From NCBI GenBank assembly GCA_964387775.1, contig CAYLZO010000060.1, positions 1 through 22,729 on the forward strand: a stretch of DNA of 22,729 bases, written 5' to 3'. The notes beneath the pieces were generated by a model. The model made no database searches and was not told the origin of the DNA. It saw nothing but the letters and a program-made list of their open reading frames with translations. The translations under genes were made by a program, and so were the position numbers. Each line of letters opens with the position of its first letter. Positions within the stretch are counted from its first letter, which is position 1. Source of the DNA: CAYLZO01 sp964387775 (GTDB taxonomy: Bacteria > Chloroflexota > Anaerolineae > JAAYZQ01). Positions 14,991 to 21,595 of this stretch are shown here, piece after piece.

Positions 14991-15572
14991 ATGCAGTCTG
15001 AGGAGCAGACCAAACCGAGAACGAGATCGGCCATCCGCGAGATCGTCGAGACGATCCTCTTCACCCTGCTGATCTATGTCTTGGTTCGGAATTTTCTGTT
15101 CGAGAACTACCGGGTGGTCGGCCGGAGCATGGAACCGACGCTGGAGAACGACCAGTTCCTGGTGGTGAACAAGCTGGATTATCGGCTGCGAGAACCGCAG
15201 AGGGGCGACATCATTGTGTTTCGGGACCCACGGAACGAGGAACGGAAGCTGATCAAGCGCGTGATAGGGCTCCCGGGCGAGAGCATCGAGATTCGGGACA
15301 GCCAGGTGCTCGTTGACGGACAGCCGTTGGAGGAGACCTACGTCAGGAGTGTACCCCGGTACTCACAGCCGCTGCTCCAGATTCCCCCTGGGTACTATTA
15401 CGTTCTGGGCGACAATCGCAACAACTCCAGCGATTCGCACAGTTGGGGAACCCTGCCCGAATCCCAGATCGTGGGCAAGGCCTGGGTCTCCTATTGGCCG
15501 CCGAGCCTGTGGGGCGTCATTCCCCACGAGGGCTACGGGGAGCTATCGGCCGTCGGTGAGGACCGTCCATGA
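14991..15572 (+). CDS. lepB: Signal peptidase I
   Basis: A 193-residue S26A serine protease that removes signal peptides at the outer face of the membrane. There is one N-terminal membrane segment (about 20-37), the nucleophile Ser46 in GRSMEPTL, the general base Lys89 in LIKRVIGLPGE, and the box E motif GDNRNNSSDSH (140-150). The start is the ATG after GGGGAGGG; an earlier in-frame ATG at 14946 would add 15 unlikely residues. Its stop overlaps the start of the RpiB-like gene (ATGA), coupling it to the microcompartment operon. No microcompartment cargo needs export, so the link may simply be shared transcription. Confidence 0.9.
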   Translation: MQSEEQTKPRTRSAIREIVETILFTLLIYVLVRNFLFENYRVVGRSMEPTLENDQFLVVNKLDYRLREPQRGDIIVFRDPRNEERKLIKRVIGLPGESIEIRDSQVLVDGQPLEETYVRSVPRYSQPLLQIPPGYYYVLGDNRNNSSDSHSWGTLPESQIVGKAWVSYWPPSLWGVIPHEGYGELSAVGEDRP

Positions 15573-16336
15573 CATTCTCTGAGGACGAGGTACGCTCCAT
15601 CGTGCGACGGGTCCTCCTGCGGACCCTGGGGCCGGATGGCGTCGTGGAGCAGCCGGACAGCGGCTCGAGTCGAGGGCCCGCTCGTTCGCCCAAGACAACC
15701 CTCACCGAAGCAGATGTCCTGGCCGTGCCCTCGGGTGGGCAGCTTTCTGTGCCGGCCGGGATGCTGGTCACACCCCTGGCCCGGGATACGGCCCGGGACC
15801 GCCGCGTCGAACTGGTGGAGGAACCCGGCGCCGTGGCTCAGCAGCAATCCCCGGCCCCGGCGCGAACCGGGTCAATCCCGGTGCAGACGGTGGCCCTCGG
15901 CGCCGATCACGGCGGCTTTGCCATGAAAGAGGACCTGAAAGCCTACCTGGACGAGCTGGGCTACGCCGTTACCGACTGCGGCACCCACAGCACCGAGTCG
16001 GTGGACTATCCCGATTTCGCCTACGCCGTGGCCAAGCTGGTCGGCGACGGGCGCGCCTGGCGCGGCATCGTGGTCGATGGAGCCGGCATCGGCTCGTGCA
16101 TGGCGGCCAACAAGGTGCCCGGCGTGCGGGCGGCGATGTGTTACGACCACGCCACCGCTTTTAATTCGAGAGAGCACAACGACGCCAACGTGCTGACGCT
16201 GGGCGGGGCGCTCATCGGGCGCAACCTGGCCCACCAGATCGTCAAGACCTGGCTGGAGACCGAGTTCGGTGGGGGGCGCCACGCGCGGCGGGTGGACAAG
16301 ATCATGGGGATCGAACAGCGATTTCTGAGCAAGTGA
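15569..16336 (+). CDS. rpiB: RpiB/LacAB-family sugar-phosphate isomerase with N-terminal microcompartment-targeting extension
   Basis: A 255-residue protein; RpiB is normally about 150. Residues 4-20 form an amphipathic helix (EDEVRSIVRRVLLRTL) like known encapsulation peptides. A linker and a segment TEADVLAVPSGGQ...VTPLARD (46-73), which reminds me of the EutT N-terminus, come next. The RpiB fold starts near 106 (GADHGGFAMKEDL) and runs through SREHNDANVLTLGG. RpiB interconverts ribose-5-phosphate and ribulose-5-phosphate. The catalytic Cys66 of E. coli RpiB corresponds to Asp170 here, and Thr68 to Ala172; the M. tuberculosis Glu75 position is Ser176. Substrate or activity may therefore differ. 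It starts within the lepB stop codon and is followed by deoC. Confidence 0.85.
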   Translation: MTFSEDEVRSIVRRVLLRTLGPDGVVEQPDSGSSRGPARSPKTTLTEADVLAVPSGGQLSVPAGMLVTPLARDTARDRRVELVEEPGAVAQQQSPAPARTGSIPVQTVALGADHGGFAMKEDLKAYLDELGYAVTDCGTHSTESVDYPDFAYAVAKLVGDGRAWRGIVVDGAGIGSCMAANKVPGVRAAMCYDHATAFNSREHNDANVLTLGGALIGRNLAHQIVKTWLETEFGGGRHARRVDKIMGIEQRFLSK

Positions 16337-16353
16337 AGGATTGAGAGAATAGC

Positions 16354-17241
<888 letters not shown>

Positions 17242-17251
17242 GGTTGAGGAA

Positions 17252-17782
17252 ATGCCCGTATTCGACCTGAGCCAGGCAGAGTCACAGTTGCGGGCTTACT
17301 TTGCCGCACAATCACAAGTGCTCGTGGCCTACCTATTTGGATCGCAGGCAACGGGCAAGGCAGGATCGCTCAGCGACCTGGACACGGCCGTCCTCCTGAA
17401 GGGGAATCCTTCTGACAGGGAGTGCCTCGGTGTCCGACTAGAACTCGTTGGCGGGTTGATGAGTTTGTTGCACACCAACGATGTAGACGTGGCGATCCTG
17501 AATCAGGTTTCCTTGGTCATGCGCTACCAGGTACTCCGAACCGGCCGGGTGGTCTACTGCCGGGATCGCCAAGTGATGATTGATTTCCGAGTTCGAACAC
17601 TCAACAAATACTTTGACTTGAAACCGATGCTGGATCGCCATCGGAGAATCTTTTTCGACCGCATCCTCGAAGGGACGTGGCTGGATGGATATAATCGTTA
17701 TCGAGGCACGATTAGCACAGATTCGAGACTCTCTCAGATTGCTCGACGAAGTCGCCGCACTGGACTTTGTCGAGTTCAGTGA
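17252..17782 (+). CDS. MntA-type nucleotidyltransferase antitoxin (C-terminus probably altered)
   Basis: A 176-residue protein whose first about 145 residues match MntA antitoxins: YLFGSQATGKAGSLSDLDTAVLL (GSx10DxD) and the C-terminal half LNKYFDLKPMLDRHRRIFFDRILEG. MntA proteins neutralise HepT RNases by adding AMP to a tyrosine. The last about 33 residues are translated from DNA that encodes the HepT N-terminus in another frame. Such pairs normally overlap by only a few bases, so the original stop was probably lost by an indel. It starts 10 bp after deoC with GAGG upstream and interrupts the run from enzyme to shell genes. Confidence 0.75.
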   Translation: MPVFDLSQAESQLRAYFAAQSQVLVAYLFGSQATGKAGSLSDLDTAVLLKGNPSDRECLGVRLELVGGLMSLLHTNDVDVAILNQVSLVMRYQVLRTGRVVYCRDRQVMIDFRVRTLNKYFDLKPMLDRHRRIFFDRILEGTWLDGYNRYRGTISTDSRLSQIARRSRRTGLCRVQ

Positions 17783-18132
17783 GGATCCGTACAAATTCAA
17801 TACAGCGCAGCATCAGCTGCAGATCGCCATCCAGTCTGCCCTGGACATTGGTCAGCATATCCTGGCCCACCTGGGAGCAGCGCCACCCGAGGACTATGCC
17901 GACGTGTTTGTTAAACTGGGGGAGGATGGAGGTATTACCTTCAGACCTTGTCTCCCGTTTGACACAGATGGCCCGATTCCACAATATCCTGGTCCACCTT
18001 TACCTGCAAGTACGGCTGGACCTCGTGTACGAGATCTTGCTGAACAGTTTGGGCGATCTGGACGAATTTGCAGCCTACATCATCCGATTCCTGCGTGAGA
18101 ATCAATATCTGGAGGGGGAGGAAGCACTTTGA
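17685..18132 (+). pseudogene. HepT-like toxin gene, frameshifted and lacking the catalytic Arg
   Basis: The first frame encodes a typical HepT N-terminus (ARLAQIRDSLRLLDEVAAL ... ALDIGQHILAHLGAAPPEDYADVFVKLGED). Near 17930-17932 homology jumps to another frame (GVLPSDLVSRLTQMARFHNILVHLY) and runs to the TGA at 18130-18132. One extra G would explain the shift. In functional HepT the active motif is R-x4-H-x-Y (FRNILVHxY). Here it reads FHNILVHLY: the Arg codon is CAC, one transition from CGC. Both the frameshift and the active-site change point to an inactivated toxin. The stop codon overlaps the TTG start of the BMC-T gene, so it still could feed ribosomes into it. Confidence 0.75.
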
Positions 18133-18767
18133 GCGTAGATCTGCGTTCCTACGTGTTCCTGGACAGCTTGCAGCCGCAGATGGCGGCCTTTATCGGCACC
18201 ACGTCGCGGGGTTTTTTGCCCCTGGCCGGGGATGCCTCGCTCTGGGTCGAGATCTCGCCCGGGATCGAGATCAATCGCATCACCGACGTGGCCCTCAAGG
18301 CCACCAAGGTCCAGCCCGCCGTGCAGGTGGTCGAACGCCTCTACGGCTTGCTGGAGGTCCACTCGCCGGAGCAGGCCGACGTGCGGGCGGCCGGCGCCGC
18401 CATCCTCGACGCCCTGGGCGTCAGCGCCGAGCAACGCTGGAAACCCAAGATCCACTCCAGCCAGATCATCCGCCGGGTGGACGCCCACCAGACGCAACTC
18501 ATCAACCGCAACCGCTACGGCATGATGCTCATCGCCGACCAGACGTTGTACGTCATGGAGGTCGAGCCGGCGGCTTACGCCGTGCTGGCCGCCAACGAGG
18601 CGGAAAAGGCGGCCCAGATCAACATCGTCGAGGTGCGCCCCTTTGGCAGCTTTGGGCGCGTTTTCCTGGGGGGCGAGGAGCGGGACATTATGGCCGGATA
18701 TACCGCCGCCGTGCAGGCCATCGAAGACATTCGGGGGCGCAGCGTTGAATCCAGGCGAAAAGACTGA
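18129..18767 (+). CDS. BMC-T tandem-domain microcompartment shell protein
   Basis: A 212-residue protein with two BMC folds in tandem. The first has FIGTTSRGFLPLAGDASLWVEI and KATKVQPAVQVVERLYGLLEVH; the second has NRYGMMLIADQTLYVMEVEPAAYAVLAANEAEKAA and INIVEVRPFGSFGRVFLGG. It forms trimers that take hexamer positions in the shell facets. It closely resembles, from memory, the single-layer BMC-T of the Haliangium ochraceum shell. The start is TTG, overlapping the HepT-relic stop, with GGAGGGGGAGGA upstream; there is no earlier or later better start. A hairpin separates it from the BMC-H gene, perhaps tuning shell stoichiometry. Confidence 0.9.
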   Translation: MSVDLRSYVFLDSLQPQMAAFIGTTSRGFLPLAGDASLWVEISPGIEINRITDVALKATKVQPAVQVVERLYGLLEVHSPEQADVRAAGAAILDALGVSAEQRWKPKIHSSQIIRRVDAHQTQLINRNRYGMMLIADQTLYVMEVEPAAYAVLAANEAEKAAQINIVEVRPFGSFGRVFLGGEERDIMAGYTAAVQAIEDIRGRSVESRRKD

Positions 18768-18770
18768 TTC

Positions 18771-18820
18771 GTGATGCGTGATGCGTGGTGCGTGCCTACA
18801 TCTCACGTGACACGCATCAC
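18771..18820. repeat. Inverted repeat (GTGATGCGTG ... CACGCATCAC) between shell genes
   Basis: Perfect 10-bp arms at 18771-18780 and 18811-18820 start 3 bp after the BMC-T stop. The left part also repeats GTGATGC, the heptamer seen at 9694-9714. In the message it would form a hairpin between the BMC-T and BMC-H genes and could protect or modulate the downstream transcript. Confidence 0.65.
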
Positions 18821-18859
18821 TCAACACGAGTGGCAATTCCGATAGGAGGAGAGCACAAA

Positions 18860-19165
18860 ATGGCAGAAGCACTAGGCATGATCGAAACACGCGGGTTTGC
18901 CTCGGTGGTCGAGGCCGCCGACGCGATGGTCAAGGCCGCCAAGGTCGAGCTGGTCGGCTACGAAAAGATCGGCGGCGGCTTTGTGACCGCCATCGTGCGT
19001 GGCGACGTGGCGGCTTGCAAGGCCGCCGTCGAAGCGGGCGTGCGGGGCGCCGAAAAGGTGGGCGAAGTGGTTTCGGTGCACGTCATCCCCAGGCCGCACG
19101 TCAACATCGACGTCGTGCTGCCCCTGGGCCGCCGCGAGCAAGCCCTCGGAGAATTGGGGGAATAG
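18860..19165 (+). CDS. BMC-H hexameric microcompartment shell protein
   Basis: A 101-residue PduA/EutM/CcmK-type shell protein with the single BMC fold: EALGMIETRGFASVVEAADAM, AAKVELVGYEKIGGGFVTAIVRGDVAACKAAVEAG, then EVVSVHVIPRPHVNIDVVLP. Hexamers tile the facets, and the pore loop follows KIGGGFVT, where KIGSGLVT is usual. I place the start at the ATG after AGGAGGAG; 25 codons of open frame before it fall in the intergenic hairpin. This is the only BMC-H gene in the window, so together with one BMC-T and one BMC-P the shell could be minimal. Confidence 0.95.
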   Translation: MAEALGMIETRGFASVVEAADAMVKAAKVELVGYEKIGGGFVTAIVRGDVAACKAAVEAGVRGAEKVGEVVSVHVIPRPHVNIDVVLPLGRREQALGELGE

Positions 19166-19172
19166 AAGCCGG

Positions 19173-19490
19173 ATGAATCTGCTGCACAAGCTGCCGCCCG
19201 GCCCCGACGTTCCCAACGTTCCCAACGTCATCTATGTCATCGTCGAGGTGCCCAAGGGGAGCCGCCCCATCTTTCGCGACTACTACGACCTGCCCCACAT
19301 CCCCCAGCACTTTTTGGCCGAAATGGGTCACTTTTTCAAAGTCTACAAGGACCTGGAAGGGATCGAGACCGAGACCCTGGGCTGGGAGCGGGCGACGGTG
19401 GCGCGGGAACCGATCCAGTACGCGGCAGAGCTCTACACAAAGAAATTCGCCGACCTGGAGTCCGAGCCCGAGCCCGAAGCGGAGACGTAG
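19173..19490 (+). CDS. Inorganic-pyrophosphatase-like protein lacking the catalytic core
   Basis: A 105-residue protein. Residues 1-31 (LLHKLPPGPDVPNVPNVIY, IVEVPKGSR) match the N-terminus of family I inorganic pyrophosphatase. The next residues, PIFRDYYDLPHIPQHFLAEM, HFFKVYKDLEG and LGWERA, match its C-terminal third. The part between, about 90 residues with the metal-binding aspartates (DGDPLDV region), is missing and the join is in frame. Without it, hydrolysis of pyrophosphate is not expected. It lies 7 bp after BMC-H and 2 bp before the MBL gene, with ordinary base composition and intact start and stop. It may be a recent in-frame deletion, or a retained fragment with a structural role in the microcompartment. 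Confidence 0.75.
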   Translation: MNLLHKLPPGPDVPNVPNVIYVIVEVPKGSRPIFRDYYDLPHIPQHFLAEMGHFFKVYKDLEGIETETLGWERATVAREPIQYAAELYTKKFADLESEPEPEAET

Positions 19491-19492
19491 CG

Positions 19493-20212
19493 ATGGAGGT
19501 GGTGCCCGGCCTCCACTACGTGGAGCGCATCTGGGACACCAAGGTCTACGTCCTGATAGAGCCGGAGCGGCTGGTCGTAATCGACGCGGCCACGCCGGGG
19601 CGGGCGGGCGCCATCTGGCGCCACCTGGAAGCGCTGGGCTATCCACCGCAGGCCGTGAACGAGATCTGGCTGACCCACGGCGACGTGGACCACGTGGGCA
19701 GCGCGGCGGCCCTCAAGGCCGCCTCGGGCGCGCGGGTGGTGGCCCATCGCGCCGACGTGCCCCTGGTGGAGGGCCGGGCCGAGCGGCCCCTCGGTCCCGT
19801 GGCCCTGTCCGGCCTTTACGAGCGGGCATTCAACTGGTTCGTGCGGCGGGTATTTGAACCCACGCAGGTAGACCATTCCGTGGAAGGCGGCGAGGAACTG
19901 GGTGCCTGGCAGGTGGTGCACGTGCCGGGGCACACCGCCGGCAGCGTGTGCTACTATCATCCCGGCCGCAAGATCGCCGTCGTCGGCGACGCCATCAACT
20001 ACAAGCGCGGCCGGCTGGGCGCGCCGCCCCTGCTGGTGGCACCCGATCTGAGCCGGGCACACCGCTCCATCCGCGAGATTGCCCAGCTCGACCTGGAGGT
20101 TTGCTGTTTTGGACACGGGCTGCCGCTCCTCGACGAGACTCAGCAGCGGATTGAGGATTTTGCGGCCTCCCTGCCGTTAGCCGGGCCGGGACAACCGGTT
20201 CCGAAGAGGTGA
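19493..20212 (+). CDS. MBL-fold metallo-hydrolase with HxDxDH motif
   Basis: A 239-residue metallo-beta-lactamase-fold hydrolase. The metal-ligand motifs are THGDVDH (His62, Asp66, His67), VPGHTAGS (His147), VVGDAINY (Asp166) and CFGHG (His208). In the usual HxHxDH the second His is replaced by Asp64, so metal 1 would be bound differently; the variant does occur in this superfamily. Relatives hydrolyse thioesters such as glyoxalase II substrates, lactones and phosphoesters. Within a microcompartment operon a thioester or aldehyde-adduct hydrolase would make sense, but this is inference. The start follows the pyrophosphatase-like stop by 2 bp. No encapsulation helix is obvious at either end. 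Confidence 0.8.
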   Translation: MEVVPGLHYVERIWDTKVYVLIEPERLVVIDAATPGRAGAIWRHLEALGYPPQAVNEIWLTHGDVDHVGSAAALKAASGARVVAHRADVPLVEGRAERPLGPVALSGLYERAFNWFVRRVFEPTQVDHSVEGGEELGAWQVVHVPGHTAGSVCYYHPGRKIAVVGDAINYKRGRLGAPPLLVAPDLSRAHRSIREIAQLDLEVCCFGHGLPLLDETQQRIEDFAASLPLAGPGQPVPKR

Positions 20213-20215
20213 AGG

Positions 20216-20506
20216 ATGCTTCTAGGCAAAGTCGTGGGCACGTTGGTTGCCACGCAAAAGGACGAAAAACTGGAGGGCTTCAAGTTTTTGGTGGTCAAGA
20301 AACTCGACGTTGAAAACGTCGAGTCCAAGGACTATGTCATTGCTGCCGACGCGGTGCAGGCTGGCGTGGGCGACGTGGTCATGTACGCCACCGGTTCCTC
20401 GGCGCGGCAGACCCTCCTGACCGACAAAAAGCCGTGCGACGCGGTGATCATGGCCGTCATAGACACCTGGGAGGTCCACGGTGAGGTCAAGTATCAGAAG
20501 GAATAG
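20216..20506 (+). CDS. BMC-P pentameric vertex protein (EutN/CcmL family)
   Basis: A 96-residue EutN/CcmL protein that closes the twelve vertices of the icosahedral shell. Family features: a start LLGKVVGTLVATQKDEKLEGFKF, a middle AADAVQAGVGDVVMYATGSSARQTL, and an end CDAVIMAVIDTWEV. The length is normal. The gene is 3 bp after the MBL gene with AGAGGTGAAGG upstream. It completes the set of three shell types (T, H, P). Confidence 0.95.
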   Translation: MLLGKVVGTLVATQKDEKLEGFKFLVVKKLDVENVESKDYVIAADAVQAGVGDVVMYATGSSARQTLLTDKKPCDAVIMAVIDTWEVHGEVKYQKE

Positions 20507-20515
20507 CAGGTACCT

Positions 20516-21595
20516 TTGACGAACTACACGTTTACCATCTTGGTTGCCGACGACAGGGTGGACAACGTCGAGTTGGTCTGCGACCTCCTGACGATGGAGG
20601 GCTATGCCGTTGAGAGCGCTTCCAACGGCCGGGAAGCCCTCGACCGCATCCGCGAAAGCCTGCCCGACCTGATCCTGCTCGACCTGGATATGCCCGTGAT
20701 GAACGGCTACGAGGTCTGCCAGCGGCTGAAGGCCGACCCGCTCACGGCCGACATCCCGGTGCTGATGCTCACCGCCTGGGCCGCGCCGGAGCAGCGGGTG
20801 AGAGGGCTGCAACTGGGCGCCGAAGACTACCTGGCCAAGCCCTTCGACTATCGCGAACTGCTGGCCCGCGTCGAGACCCGGCTGCGGGCTAAACGGGCCA
20901 CCGACGAGCTCCGGGCCGCCCAGCAGACCATCCGCGAGACCTTTGAGCGCTACGTCTCGCCCCAGGTCGTCGAGCGGCTGCTGGCCGACCCAACCACCGT
21001 CAGCCTGGGCGGCGTGCAGCAAGAGCTGACCATCCTGTTTGCCGATCTGCGCGGCTACACCCGCGTGGCCGAGGCCCTGGCGCCCGAAGAGCTGGTGGAC
21101 GTCCTGAACGGCTACCTGGCCGTCGCCGTGCAGGCCGTGCTGGCCTTCGAGGGCACCATCAGCCGCTACGCCGGGGATCTCATCATGGCGATTTTTAACG
21201 CGCCCTTACCCCAACCCGACCATCCCCTGCGGGCCGTGCGGGCTGCGCTGCGGCTCAAGGGGGACATGGCCGCCTACCACGCCACCTTGCACCCCGACCG
21301 GCGCACTGATTTTGGCCTGGGCCTTGCGACCGGCGAGGCGGTGGTGGGCAATATCGGCGCCCGGGAGTGGCTCAACTACACGGCCATCGGCGACGTGGTG
21401 AATTTGGCCCAGCGCCTGGAAGAGATCGCGCGCGGCGGCGAGATCCTGGTCAACGAGGCCACACGACAACGGCTTGACGGGGCGATCCGGGTGGAAGCCC
21501 GGGGGGCGATCGCGATCCGCGGCCGGCGCGAGCCGGTGGAGGTCTATGCCGTGCTGGGTCTGGCCGGCGAGGACGAGGGCGAGGAGGAAGCATGA
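20516..21595 (+). CDS. Response regulator fused to class III adenylate/guanylate cyclase
   Basis: A 359-residue two-domain protein. The receiver domain (about 5-125) has Asp12-Asp13, phospho-acceptor Asp56 in LLDLDMPVMNG and Lys108 in AKPF. A short helix (125-148) leads to a CHD cyclase domain (about 168-350): Asp177 in LFADLRGYT and Asp221 in YAGDLIMAIF for metals, and Asn296 and Arg300 in IGDVVNLAQRLE for the transition state. The substrate-specifying Lys position, usually K-F-x-G-D, is Arg217 here. It should make a cyclic nucleotide when phosphorylated by an unseen kinase. The start is TTG. It ends inside the dehydrogenase start (ATGA), within the microcompartment operon, which suggests a regulatory link. 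Confidence 0.85.
   Translation: MTNYTFTILVADDRVDNVELVCDLLTMEGYAVESASNGREALDRIRESLPDLILLDLDMPVMNGYEVCQRLKADPLTADIPVLMLTAWAAPEQRVRGLQLGAEDYLAKPFDYRELLARVETRLRAKRATDELRAAQQTIRETFERYVSPQVVERLLADPTTVSLGGVQQELTILFADLRGYTRVAEALAPEELVDVLNGYLAVAVQAVLAFEGTISRYAGDLIMAIFNAPLPQPDHPLRAVRAALRLKGDMAAYHATLHPDRRTDFGLGLATGEAVVGNIGAREWLNYTAIGDVVNLAQRLEEIARGGEILVNEATRQRLDGAIRVEARGAIAIRGRREPVEVYAVLGLAGEDEGEEEA

Noticed and set aside
15569..15890. RpiB extension as a separate fused enzyme domain
   Set aside because: It has only a short helix, a low-complexity linker and one small motif, which fits a targeting extension better than an enzyme.
18068..18748. Open frame overlapping BMC-T in another plus frame
   Set aside because: Arg/Gly-rich shadow; the other frame is a clear two-domain BMC protein.
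18785..18859. Upstream extension of the BMC-H reading frame
   Set aside because: The extra 25 codons come from the intergenic hairpin; the ATG at 18860 has a strong ribosome binding site and begins at the conserved BMC start.
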